Shown: piece by piece, positions 16,625 through 24,845 of the stretch
How the letters are laid out: each line of letters begins with the position of its first letter
Numbering within the stretch: position 1 is the first letter of the stretch
Source of the DNA: Gammaproteobacteria bacterium UBA7310
GTDB taxonomy: Bacteria > Pseudomonadota > Gammaproteobacteria > Pseudomonadales > Ketobacteraceae
Assembly: GCA_002471665.1 (NCBI GenBank)
Contig: DKQK01000005.1
Span: forward strand, 1 to 54,625
Reading direction: 5' to 3'
DNA length: 54,625 nucleotides
The notes under the pieces: generated by a model
Told to the model about the DNA's origin: nothing
What the model saw: the letters and a program-made list of their open reading frames with translations, nothing else
Database searches by the model: none
Made by a program: the position numbers and the translations under genes

Positions 16625-17506
16625 ATGGATAAACTCAGAGCAATGCAATTGTTCGTCCGCGTGGTGGACGCCGGCAGCTTTACCGCCGTAGCGGATGAGA
16701 TGAATGTCACCAAATCGATGGTCAGCAAAGAACTGCGGCGTTTGGAAGATGAGCTGGGCGCACGCTTGTTGTACCGGTCCACACGCGGCCAGCAACTGAC
16801 TCCCATTGGAGAGGGTTATCTGCAACGCTGTCGAGCGCTGCTGTTGCAGATGGACGACGCCGATGCCTACGTTCAGGACATGCAAAGCAACCCCAAAGGC
16901 AAACTCAGAATCAATGTCCCCATGGCATTGGGCATTACGGATTTATCCCGCATGTTTGCCGCCTACCTGCAGGCGTTTCCGGACATTGAGCTGGATATAC
17001 ACCTGGGTGATGAAAGCCTGGATCTGATTGAACACGGTTTTGATCTGGGCTTTCGCGCCGCCAGCCAAACCTTTGACTCCAACTACATCGGCAAACCGTT
17101 AACCCGCTTCCGCTATCAGGTCTGTGCCGCACCCCAGTACCTTGCCCGCCACCGCCGCATTCGCAAGGTCAGTGATCTGGCGCAACACAATTGCTTTATT
17201 TACAGTTATTTTCGCAATCATAACCGCTGGCCGCTGAACGAAGGCGTTACGGTTTCCGGAAATCTCAGGGTTAACAATACACTCTTCATGCGCCAGATCA
17301 TCGAGGCCGGATTGGGCATCGGTTTTCTGCCCAGCTTCGTCGCGGCACCGGGAATCCAACAGGGCACGCTCAAGGAAATCCTGCCCAAAGCGGAACGCCC
17401 CACCCTCACCCTGTATGCGCTTTACCCCAACCGTCAGTTTGTGCAGCCCAAATTATTACGCTGCATTGAATTCCTGCAGCAATGGTTTCAAACCCAACCG
17501 TTTTAA
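16625..17506 (+). CDS. LysR family transcriptional regulator
   Basis: A 293-residue LysR-type regulator of the CrgA/DmlR-like group. The N-terminal winged helix-turn-helix is clear: MDKLRAMQLFVRVVDAGSF, VTKSMVSKELRRLEDELGAR and LLYRSTRGQQLTPIGEGYLQ. The ligand-binding domain follows from about residue 90 (GKLRINVPMALGITDLSRMF). The ATG is the usual family start; a GTG at 16610, closer to an AGGAAA sequence, would add five residues. It is divergent from the GST/NTF2-like/tautomerase genes and is likely their regulator, with the inducer unknown. Confidence 0.93.
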   Translation: MDKLRAMQLFVRVVDAGSFTAVADEMNVTKSMVSKELRRLEDELGARLLYRSTRGQQLTPIGEGYLQRCRALLLQMDDADAYVQDMQSNPKGKLRINVPMALGITDLSRMFAAYLQAFPDIELDIHLGDESLDLIEHGFDLGFRAASQTFDSNYIGKPLTRFRYQVCAAPQYLARHRRIRKVSDLAQHNCFIYSYFRNHNRWPLNEGVTVSGNLRVNNTLFMRQIIEAGLGIGFLPSFVAAPGIQQGTLKEILPKAERPTLTLYALYPNRQFVQPKLLRCIEFLQQWFQTQPF

Positions 17507-17536
17507 GCCTAAAACACAGGCCTCTAACGTAAAACA

Positions 17537-17556
17537 GGGGTGGCTTACGCCACCCC
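17537..17556 (-). terminator. Intrinsic terminator of the yiaAB-pspA unit
   Basis: GGGGTGGC and GCCACCCC form a perfect 8-bp stem with a TTAC loop. Read on the minus strand it is followed by TGTTTTA, and it lies 38 bases beyond the pspA stop. On the plus strand it lies 31 bases after the LysR stop but lacks a T-run, so it mainly suits the minus-strand unit. Confidence 0.75.
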
Positions 17557-17593
17557 CCCGAACCAGCACCGGTCAACACCGGTTACCGATCCG

Positions 17594-18286
17594 TCAGGCC
17601 GCTCGCTGCTTTCGGAGCCGCTCCAACACTTTGTCGGCATCGTGTTCGCTGCTTGCTATACCTGCCTGTTTCAAGCGTGCATCCAGTTGTTCGCCATTGA
17701 GCTCTGCGTCAATTTCCCGCAATGCATCATCCATCTCCGCCGCGCGGGTCTGCTGCCCCTTGATCTTGTCCAACGAGCTGGCCATCTCCTGCATGCAGGC
17801 CGACAGGCCCCGGGAATGTCCGTTCAGGTTTCCCACAGCCTGCTGCGCGGAACGATTGGCCTTCGCCAACGTCAGCTCCCGTTGGTATTTCTGCATGCTG
17901 GTGGCGGCGGTGCGCAACTGCCGTTTCAGATGCGCCTCCTGTTTTTCCAGCTGCGCCACCTGTTGTGTCTGCTGCTGCAGCAAGTGTTCATCTTCCGCTA
18001 TCAGTTCCGCTACATCCCGCGCCAGCGTCTGGGCCTCCTGGTCCAGTGCCGCGCAGGCCTGACGCTCCTTGTTGCCGATGTTTTCCTGCAGCGCCTGATT
18101 GTGCCGTTGCAGTTGCTTTTTTTCCGCCATTACCGTTGCCAGTTGCAGTTTGGCCTGTTGAATGGCCTTCTGCCCATCGCGAATTTCCTGTTCAAAAATG
18201 CGGATACTGTTGGCATCCACCAGGTGATGTAACGGCTCTTCGGCTGAGGCTCGAAACAGGGTGTTCAATTTAGTCCATAAACTCAT
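17594..18286 (-). CDS. pspA: PspA/IM30 family envelope-stress protein
   Basis: A 230-residue, almost wholly helical coiled-coil protein. It opens with an amphipathic helix typical of PspA (MSLWTKLNTLFRASAEEP), then long heptad-like stretches such as QKAIQQAKLQLATVMAEKKQ. Relatives oligomerise on the inner face of the membrane to protect it under stress, an ESCRT-III-like activity. It follows a YiaAB-like membrane protein by six bases. The usual PspB, PspC and PspF partners are not in the window, so control differs from the E. coli regulon. The downstream hairpin ends the unit. Confidence 0.88.
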   Translation of the reverse strand: MSLWTKLNTLFRASAEEPLHHLVDANSIRIFEQEIRDGQKAIQQAKLQLATVMAEKKQLQRHNQALQENIGNKERQACAALDQEAQTLARDVAELIAEDEHLLQQQTQQVAQLEKQEAHLKRQLRTAATSMQKYQRELTLAKANRSAQQAVGNLNGHSRGLSACMQEMASSLDKIKGQQTRAAEMDDALREIDAELNGEQLDARLKQAGIASSEHDADKVLERLRKQRAA

Positions 18287-18292
18287 GATGAA

Positions 18293-18562
18293 TTACTCCG
18301 CGTATTCCTTGATTAACTGTTTGGTTTTCGCTTCAGAAATCTTGTTAATCAGGCGTTGGTTCTCATGCTCGTCGCGCAGGGTTTTGGAAAGCGTGATGCT
18401 GGTGCTGACCAGAAACAGAGCACACAACCCCATGTAGCCTTTCACCAGAAAATCCGTGGGAATGAACAGAATACCCGCAGCGGTGGCGGCCAGCGCCACC
18501 ACAAACGAGGCTTTGACAAAGAACAGCCAACCTGATGAGTTATCCGTGATGTTATCGATCAT
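18293..18562 (-). CDS. YiaAB-type two-helix inner-membrane protein
   Basis: An 89-residue membrane protein with two hydrophobic segments (WLFFVKASFVVALAATAAG and VKGYMGLCALFLVSTSITL) linked by a short FIPTDF loop, and a following Lys-dense, charged tail (SKTLRDEHEN). This is the YiaA/YiaB two-helix domain; its function is unknown, but it is often found by pspA. The ATG at 18562 has GGAG upstream and is preferred over an in-frame start at 18646. It leads the two-gene unit with pspA and may be its membrane partner, which is inference. Confidence 0.85.
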   Translation of the reverse strand: MIDNITDNSSGWLFFVKASFVVALAATAAGILFIPTDFLVKGYMGLCALFLVSTSITLSKTLRDEHENQRLINKISEAKTKQLIKEYAE

Positions 18563-18718
18563 GTGCGTTTTCTCCGTTGTTGAAAGCAGCAGGGTCAGCT
18601 TGGAACGAAGTATCGCTTTAAACAACCAAAACCCAGAAAGCCTCACCCTGATATCCTTTCGGTATCAAAAATCGATACCAGATTACTATTTAACCTTGCT
18701 CAACAGCCGACTCAACAC

Positions 18719-18746
18719 CTGACTCGCCTCCTCTGACTCGCCTCCT
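18719..18746. repeat. 14-bp tandem direct repeat, two copies
   Basis: CTGACTCGCCTCCT occurs twice back to back. A separate inverted repeat, GGTATC (18661-18666) and GATACC (18674-18679), lies 40 bases away. Both are in the 284-base gap between the divergent yiaAB-pspA and bacterioferritin starts, so they may be regulatory, but no known box is recognised. Confidence 0.4.
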
Positions 18747-18846
18747 GGGAAAGGCGCGGGATTTTTACCCCAGCTTTATTAGGGTTATACTGAGCCACTG
18801 ATTGAATCCCATCACCAACCTGCTTCACACCCACAAGGGGCCCGGC

Positions 18847-19329
18847 ATGCAAGGCAATCCCAAAATCATCGACGCCCTCAACGGCCTGTTGGCCAGTGAA
18901 CTGGCGGCCATGGACCAGTACTTTATTCACTCCCGCATGTATCAGGATTGGGGGTTACATAAATTATATGAGCGCATCAGCCATGAATTTGACGATGAAA
19001 AAGGCCATGCGGCGGCCCTGATTGAGCGCATGCTGTTTCTTCAGGGCACCCCGGACATGACCCAACGCAAAGGCTTCAAAGTGGGAGCGGATGTGGTTGC
19101 CATGCTGGAAAGTGATTTGCGCGTGGAATACGAGGTGGACGCCGAGTTAAAGACGGTCATCGCCCTGTGTGAACAGGAACAGGACTACGTGACCCGTGAC
19201 ATTCTGCTGGGCCTGTTAAAGGATACCGAAGAGGATCACGCTTACTGGCTGGAAATCCAGTTGGGGCTGATCAACAAGGTGGGGCTGGAGAATTACCTGC
19301 AATCGCAAATGGAATCCGGCGCGCCCTAA
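18847..19329 (+). CDS. bfr: Bacterioferritin, haem-ligand Met replaced
   Basis: A 160-residue ferritin-like four-helix protein that stores iron as a 24-subunit shell. The ferroxidase residues are present: Glu18 in LLASELAAMDQYF with Tyr25, Glu51 and His54 in DDEKGHAA, Glu94 and Glu127 with His130 in TEEDHAYW. The residue that in E. coli bacterioferritin binds haem, Met52, is Lys52 here. The ATG has AAGGGG six bases upstream; an in-frame start at 18802 is less likely. This resembles the haem-deficient subunit type found in two-subunit bacterioferritins, which then need a second gene; none is seen here. Confidence 0.93.
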   Translation: MQGNPKIIDALNGLLASELAAMDQYFIHSRMYQDWGLHKLYERISHEFDDEKGHAAALIERMLFLQGTPDMTQRKGFKVGADVVAMLESDLRVEYEVDAELKTVIALCEQEQDYVTRDILLGLLKDTEEDHAYWLEIQLGLINKVGLENYLQSQMESGAP

Positions 19330-19368
19330 TCAAACCAATCGTCACACCAGCCGCCATATCAGCCGCCA

Positions 19369-21423
19369 TCAACGGAAGGCAGAGGAATAAAACACCTGCT
19401 GCCCTTCCCGCGCCGCCACCCTGAACCGGAACCAGCGCCCCGGTACTGCAATCTGCGGGTTGTACCAACGCAGGAAATAACGGGCCATACCGGCATCGGA
19501 GGGCCCATCATGAATGATCTGCAGATCCAGCCCCTGATCATCCACCACTGTGTTCTGCGCATCCCGCAACGGTTGAAAATGCTTTCCATCATCGCTGTAC
19601 TCCACGGCCAGCAGGGGCTCGTGCAAGCGGATGGCACTGACATTCACATCCAGTAACTGCCATTGCCAGTACAGCTCCTGATTGGCGGCGGCGTCCACAA
19701 AGTGCGGCGGCATCAGCTGCACCCGCTGGCCCTGGGGCGGCACCGGTGCCGGAAAGTATTGGGCACTGGCCAGGCTGAACTGCCATTGTGACGGCAGCTC
19801 GGCATAGCCCGGCTGTTGCAGCATGATACCGGCCAAGGCGGCTGCCTGCCGGGTGAGAAATGGCGTGGTTTGGGGGCCATACAGGGTGTGGCCCCCCTCA
19901 TACCATTGGGCAGAGTATTCCTCCCCAGTGGTGCTGTAACCGAAAAACCCGTTGGTGTGGCTGCTGATCACCACCTGCTCTACACCTGCCCGAAGTTCCT
20001 CTGCTGTACTCTGCACGGCAGCCGCCATGCGATTACCGGCTTCGAAGGTCACCTCAAAAGGCAAGCCAACCACCAGTAATTGATTGATGCGGAACGCACT
20101 GATGGCAAGCCGGTGTGGGTAGCGCTCAGGCGCCAGGCCCCAGGCCTGTAGTGCCGACAGCATCCAGCGCTTTTCCCCATGACAGTCGTCATCACCGTCG
20201 TCCGGCCAGCCGCGCTGAAACGGCGGCAGATAACTGATGGGAAACACTTCATCGTTTTTCGCCGCGCCCACGGTTGCCGTGCCCACGATGGCCCGCTGAC
20301 ACAGTCCGCCACGCTGCTGCGGCGACAATGCCAGCAAATCCAGTTCACGTTGCGCGCTGGTGAGCTCGACCTGATCGGTTAACTGCGCATCCAGCGTGGT
20401 AAAAAGCTGCCAGGCCTGTTCCGCCAATGCCAAGCCGATACGGCGGGTTTCAATCTCGCCGCGCAGCCCGGCCCGGTAGTTGGGATTGTTATCCCCATGA
20501 TTGGCTTCAAACGGGCCGTGCACCACAGGCCAGGGGGGCTGATAGTGCTGGCGGATATTGGCTTCCAGTTGTCGCTCAAAGATTGCCCAGACGTCACCAT
20601 GATAAGGGTGTGTAAAAGGCGGTATGCCCGTACCGTGAATGGCAAACGTTGAAAAGGCCCCCATGGGTTGATATTCACCACCCTGAGTCAGACCATCCAG
20701 GCGCACCAGGGTGATCCGCGGATTTACCGCCCGCAGTGCGGCGGCGTCGTTCTGCTGCTTGTCCACCACCGTGTCGTTACGCACATAGGCCCCCATGGCT
20801 CGATTTTTGGTGGCCCCGTACAGATCCGTGTGACCAATGGCCAGCTTCGCTGGCCGCCGCTGCTGGTAGGCCTGCACCACGGCATCGGCGATCTGCGTTG
20901 CCAGAAACTCAAACACCGCCATATCAAACCCCGGCCGGTTGGAACCAAAGGTATTGTAGAAGTCACTGGAGAAATACTGGCCCGGCCCACTGTGGGTGTG
21001 GGTGGCATGAATACTCAGGTTGTGTACCGCCACATCGGTCTGGCTTGCCACCAGCTCGGCCACCCGGCGCTGCAGCACCAGCGAGCTGGCCGGCAGGTCC
21101 GCCTGTATCACCATCAGCGGCTCGCCATTCACCGGTTTCAGATAAAAAGCCCGAGCCTTGAGTCGATTGCGAAAGCCATCGGCATCCCGTGCCCAGGCGG
21201 AATAGCCCATTTTGGGAATGCCCACCGGAGGCGTAATATCGCTGACCCCCACCCCCGCCAGAAACTGCTCGTTGGGTTGCGAGGGCAGCGGTGACTGGCG
21301 GCTGATCTGAATATCCACCACCGGATACGCCAGCAGCGGCCACACTGCGTGTACCCCAACGGCCAGCACCAGCAGTACCACCACCAACAGCCCGCAGGCC
21401 ACTCTTGTTATTGTTTTTTTCAT
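19369..21423 (-). CDS. Neutral/alkaline ceramidase-family hydrolase, catalytic Ser replaced
   Basis: A 684-residue membrane-anchored or exported protein (hydrophobic residues about 8-30). It matches the neutral ceramidase family: FLAGVGVSDITPPVGIPKMGY, the zinc-site ATHTHSGPGQY, AIHGTGIPP, and a C-terminal immunoglobulin-like domain from about residue 550. Family enzymes cleave the amide of N-acyl sphingosines by a zinc-assisted Ser nucleophile in a GDVSPN motif. Here that motif reads NHGDNNPN, so the Ser position is Asn313, while the zinc ligands are kept. The activity is therefore doubtful or different. Length and domain plan are normal for the family. It converges with bfr. Confidence 0.88.
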   Translation of the reverse strand: MKKTITRVACGLLVVVLLVLAVGVHAVWPLLAYPVVDIQISRQSPLPSQPNEQFLAGVGVSDITPPVGIPKMGYSAWARDADGFRNRLKARAFYLKPVNGEPLMVIQADLPASSLVLQRRVAELVASQTDVAVHNLSIHATHTHSGPGQYFSSDFYNTFGSNRPGFDMAVFEFLATQIADAVVQAYQQRRPAKLAIGHTDLYGATKNRAMGAYVRNDTVVDKQQNDAAALRAVNPRITLVRLDGLTQGGEYQPMGAFSTFAIHGTGIPPFTHPYHGDVWAIFERQLEANIRQHYQPPWPVVHGPFEANHGDNNPNYRAGLRGEIETRRIGLALAEQAWQLFTTLDAQLTDQVELTSAQRELDLLALSPQQRGGLCQRAIVGTATVGAAKNDEVFPISYLPPFQRGWPDDGDDDCHGEKRWMLSALQAWGLAPERYPHRLAISAFRINQLLVVGLPFEVTFEAGNRMAAAVQSTAEELRAGVEQVVISSHTNGFFGYSTTGEEYSAQWYEGGHTLYGPQTTPFLTRQAAALAGIMLQQPGYAELPSQWQFSLASAQYFPAPVPPQGQRVQLMPPHFVDAAANQELYWQWQLLDVNVSAIRLHEPLLAVEYSDDGKHFQPLRDAQNTVVDDQGLDLQIIHDGPSDAGMARYFLRWYNPQIAVPGRWFRFRVAAREGQQVFYSSAFR

Positions 21424-21606
21424 CAGACTGCTGCGCCACCTGTCAAAATATGCACGATAGTACCAACTATTACCCTACCCTAACAACCGCCCACTCAACC
21501 ATACTCGTTAAAAAGTGTGCACCAGGTGATGTCAGGCATGGACACATCATGCTAACTGATTCATCTTTAAGAGAAAGCCGTCTGGCACACAAAACATAGG
21601 CCGCAT

Positions 21607-23097
21607 ATGGGCATCGAGATTCGGCAAGACCATTTCAGCGAGCAAGACTTCGCGCACTTTAACGCCAAGATTCGCGACAACCTGAAAGCGCTGCAGCAGC
21701 TGCTGGAGCAACCGGGATTTGGTGTGGGGGAGGATTCTCTGGGTGCCGAACTGGAGTTTTACTTGGTGGATGCCGGGGGCAACCCGGTGCCCTGCAACCA
21801 GGCCATTCTCAAAGCCGCCGGCAACCCACAACTGACACCCGAGTTGAATCGGTTCAACCTGGAATACAACCTGCAGCCACAACCCTTCCGTGGCAGGCCG
21901 TTTAGCGGGTTCGAGCAGGAGCTGCAAACCGCCATCGACGCCACCAACCGAGTTGCCGAGCCATTGGGCGCGCAGCTGTTGCCCATCGGCATCCTGCCCA
22001 CCGTAACCTTAAGCCAGTTCGGCGCCCACATGATGACGGATCAACCCCGCTATCGGGCCATGGATAATGCCCTGCGGCGCCTGCGGGGCGCCCCGTTCGA
22101 AGTACACATTGATGGCACGCCACCGCTCAATCTGACCTGGGATGATGTCACCCTGGAGGGGGCCAATACCTCGTTCCAGCTGCACTGGCGGCTGAACCCG
22201 GAGCACTTTGCCAACAGCTTCAATGCCGTGCAGTTGATCACCCCCATCGCCCTGGCCCTGGCGGCCAACTCGCCGCTGCTGTTCGGTCATGAGCTGTGGC
22301 AGGAAACCCGCATTGCGCTGTTCAAGCAATCCATCGATTGCCGGGATGAAAACCATGCCCAGCGCAAATACCCGCCGCGGGTGTATTTTGGTAACGGCTG
22401 GCTCAGGCAGGGTGCCCTGGAGTTGTTCGCATCCAGCGTGGCACTGTTTCCACCCATCATGCCCGTGTTGCACGAAGACGATCCGCTGCAGGAGCTGGCG
22501 GCGGGCAAGCTCCCCAAGTTGCATGAGCTGAGATTGCACCAGGGCAGCACCTGGCCCTGGAACCGGGCCATCTACGATCACCACGACGGCGGGCACGTGC
22601 GCATGGAGGTGCGCGCCCTGCCCGCCGGCCCCAGTTTGCAGGACATGAGTGCCACCGGGGCCTTTCTGCTGGGCAGTGCGCTGGCGTTGCGCGATTCCAT
22701 GCCCGACCGAATCAACCTTCTGCCATTCAAGTTTGCTGAACACAATTTTTACCGTGCTGCCCAGCATGGACTGGAAGCGACCCTGCTCTGGCCTTCATCC
22801 AGCCAGATAAAAGTGGTGGAATATGAGGTACTGGATTTGGCCCAGCGCCTGGTCCCCATGGCCGAGGAGGCATTGCAGCAAGCCGGTATGGAGGCAGCAG
22901 AAACAAACCGCCTGATGAACAACATTCGCCAACGGATTGCGGCACGCACCAACGGCGCCCAGTGGCAGTTGACTGTGCTGCACAAGCTGCGAGCATCCGG
23001 TTTGTCCGCCACAGAGGCCACTCAGCAGATGCTGGAGCGCTATCGCCGGCATTTCAATTCGCACCAACCTGTCAGCCAATGGAGTACTGAATTATGA
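21607..23097 (+). CDS. GCS2-type glutamate-cysteine ligase family protein
   Basis: A 496-residue protein of the glutamate-cysteine ligase GCS2 fold (carboxylate-amine ligase). Seen are GVGEDSLGAELEFYLVD, the FNLEYNLQP stretch, GANTSFQLHWRLNPE and a histidine/arginine-rich GGHVRMEVRALPAGPS. Such enzymes use ATP to join a carboxylate, often glutamate, to an amine. The true amine is unknown; gamma-glutamylcysteine synthesis would be one option, but GCS2 proteins near deacylases often have other substrates. The next gene starts in its stop region (ATGA overlap, four bases), so the two products are strongly coupled. Confidence 0.85.
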   Translation: MGIEIRQDHFSEQDFAHFNAKIRDNLKALQQLLEQPGFGVGEDSLGAELEFYLVDAGGNPVPCNQAILKAAGNPQLTPELNRFNLEYNLQPQPFRGRPFSGFEQELQTAIDATNRVAEPLGAQLLPIGILPTVTLSQFGAHMMTDQPRYRAMDNALRRLRGAPFEVHIDGTPPLNLTWDDVTLEGANTSFQLHWRLNPEHFANSFNAVQLITPIALALAANSPLLFGHELWQETRIALFKQSIDCRDENHAQRKYPPRVYFGNGWLRQGALELFASSVALFPPIMPVLHEDDPLQELAAGKLPKLHELRLHQGSTWPWNRAIYDHHDGGHVRMEVRALPAGPSLQDMSATGAFLLGSALALRDSMPDRINLLPFKFAEHNFYRAAQHGLEATLLWPSSSQIKVVEYEVLDLAQRLVPMAEEALQQAGMEAAETNRLMNNIRQRIAARTNGAQWQLTVLHKLRASGLSATEATQQMLERYRRHFNSHQPVSQWSTEL

Positions 23098-24137
23098 GCC
23101 TGGGAAGCCCGCTGATCCGCTATTGGTACAATCCCACAGCCGATATGGTGGGGGAAACCGTAGAGGCGTTTCTGCAGGAAATGGCAGGCCCCACCCTGAT
23201 TCACATTCCCGGTGCCAACCGTCAGCGCAAGCGCGCGGTGTGTACCCTGCTGCATGGCAACGAACCGTCGGGCACCCGTGGTATGTTTCGTTTTCTGCAA
23301 GAAGGCATGCAACCGGCCGTGGACCTGTTGTGCTTTTTTGGTTCGGTGCGCACGGCCCTGCATGAGCCCCCGTTTTTCTATCGCCACCTGCCTCAAGACC
23401 GGGATTTAAACCGCTGTTTTAAGGCCCCCTTCGAGAGTGATCAGGGCCGTCTGGCCAAGGCCATCCTGGATATTCTGCAGGAGATGAACCCCGAGGCCCT
23501 GGTGGACATTCACAATACCTCCGGCATGGGGCCTTCGTTTGCCGTCTCCATGAAACAGGATGCCCAACACGAAGCCCTCACCAGCCTGTTCACCAAGCGC
23601 ATGCTGGTCACCGGTTTGCGCCTGGGAGCGCTGTTTGAATACAGCGAGCGTGACGTGCCCACCGTCACCATTGAATGCGGCGGCGCCCAGGACCCCCGCG
23701 CCGACGACATCGCCTATGAGGGCCTGGTGCGCTATGCGACCGCCAACGATGTGTTGACGCCGCAGCCAGCGGACTGGCAACTGGAAGTGTTAACCGAACC
23801 GGTGCGGCTGGAGCTGCGTGACGATGCCCGAATTACCTACAGCGAAGCGGAAGACGTATACGCGGATATTACCCTGCCGCCCAATGTGGAGCATTACAAC
23901 TTCGGCCGCATCACCGAGGAAGTACAACTGGGCTGGGTCAAACCGGAGAGTTGGGACAAGCTGGTGATCAACACACCCGCCGGGGTTGATGTGAAAGACA
24001 AGATTCTAAAACTGGACGGCAACCGCCTGTACCCGGCACAACCCCTGAAGCTGTTTATGATCACCACCAATGCCAGCATCGCCAAAAGCGATTGCCTGTT
24101 CTATGCGGTCACCGACGACGGCAGCCACCTGCAGTGA
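23094..24137 (+). CDS. Succinylglutamate desuccinylase/aspartoacylase (AstE/AspA) family protein
   Basis: A 347-residue M14-like zinc deacylase. The metal motif is HGNEPSG (His54, Glu57), with a later zinc His in ALVDIHNTSGMGPSF and a catalytic Glu in VPTVTIECGGAQD. Relatives remove acyl groups from N-acyl amino acids. The C-terminal 130 residues carry a beta-rich extension. It overlaps the GCS2 gene by four bases; a ligase coupled with a deacylase suggests a tailoring or turnover step on an amino-acid conjugate. The actual substrate is unknown. Confidence 0.87.
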   Translation: MSLGSPLIRYWYNPTADMVGETVEAFLQEMAGPTLIHIPGANRQRKRAVCTLLHGNEPSGTRGMFRFLQEGMQPAVDLLCFFGSVRTALHEPPFFYRHLPQDRDLNRCFKAPFESDQGRLAKAILDILQEMNPEALVDIHNTSGMGPSFAVSMKQDAQHEALTSLFTKRMLVTGLRLGALFEYSERDVPTVTIECGGAQDPRADDIAYEGLVRYATANDVLTPQPADWQLEVLTEPVRLELRDDARITYSEAEDVYADITLPPNVEHYNFGRITEEVQLGWVKPESWDKLVINTPAGVDVKDKILKLDGNRLYPAQPLKLFMITTNASIAKSDCLFYAVTDDGSHLQ

Positions 24138-24138
24138 G

Positions 24139-24663
24139 TCAGTCGATGGCCCGCGAATCCAGAACCGAAGCCACCTGTGGGGCAGAAGCAGCATCCAGGC
24201 CGCGCTCCGGTGCTTCGAACAGCCAGCTGGCCAGCACTACCAAGACCACCAACGCCGCCATGGGCCAGACACTCATGGCACCTTTGGTGGACGGGGTCGG
24301 CTGATTCGCGGAGCGACCGGTGCGTACCGGCGACGGGCGCTGAATCCGGCTTACCGGAGCCCGGTTCACTGCGCTGGGCTCGGTACTGCCGTTCAGGCTG
24401 AAGGTGTCGGCCCGCTCTGCCAGCCCCTCTAACGGGACCGGCTTGATCACGCAATCAACACCCGCTTCGCGCAGGGCGGATTGCAATTGAAACGCATCCT
24501 TGTGCGCCATCAATTTGCGGGTTGCCGCAGCCTGGTTGCTCAGCAGCAATTCCACTTGTTGCGGCGTCAAGTGCAACTGGCGGATTAAGTTGTTTTGTAC
24601 TGTGACGGCATCGAATCCTTTCAATACGCCCAGTATCGACAGTCTGAATTTTGGTGCAGGCAC
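24139..24663 (-). CDS. L7/L12-like domain protein with one transmembrane helix
   Basis: A 174-residue protein. The first 75 residues (KFRLSILGVLKGFDAVTVQN, through FQLQSALREAGVDCVIKP) resemble the small alpha/beta domain shared with ribosomal L7/L12, often found at the N-terminus of membrane proteins. A Ser/Thr/Pro-rich linker follows, then one hydrophobic helix (MAALVVLVVLASWLF) near the C-terminus. No function is known. The GTG at 24663 has GGGGGA six bases upstream; a GTG at 24684 is possible. It converges with the AstE-like gene, ends one base away, and lies 182 bases downstream of the Na/Pi gene. Confidence 0.7.
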   Translation of the reverse strand: MPAPKFRLSILGVLKGFDAVTVQNNLIRQLHLTPQQVELLLSNQAAATRKLMAHKDAFQLQSALREAGVDCVIKPVPLEGLAERADTFSLNGSTEPSAVNRAPVSRIQRPSPVRTGRSANQPTPSTKGAMSVWPMAALVVLVVLASWLFEAPERGLDAASAPQVASVLDSRAID

Positions 24664-24845
24664 CGAGAATCCCCCGAAACTCACATTGGTCTCAAGGGAT
24701 GAATGCTAAAAACAAATCACAACGGAAACTGTGGACTGCATTCAAATTTGGCAATTAAACGCCATTGCGCAAAACAAAACGGGAACACGCGCACACTTCA
24801 TTGGCGGCCATCGTATACAGACTTAACCACAACGTTTCCCGGCAC

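Noticed and set aside
18563..18660. Sigma-54 promoter before the yiaAB-pspA unit, as expected for psp operons
   Set aside because: I looked for the GG-N10-GC type spacing on the minus strand and could not find a convincing match.
18719..18746. Tandem 14-bp repeat as a CRISPR or phase-variable tract
   Set aside because: Only two copies, no spacers, and outside coding sequence.
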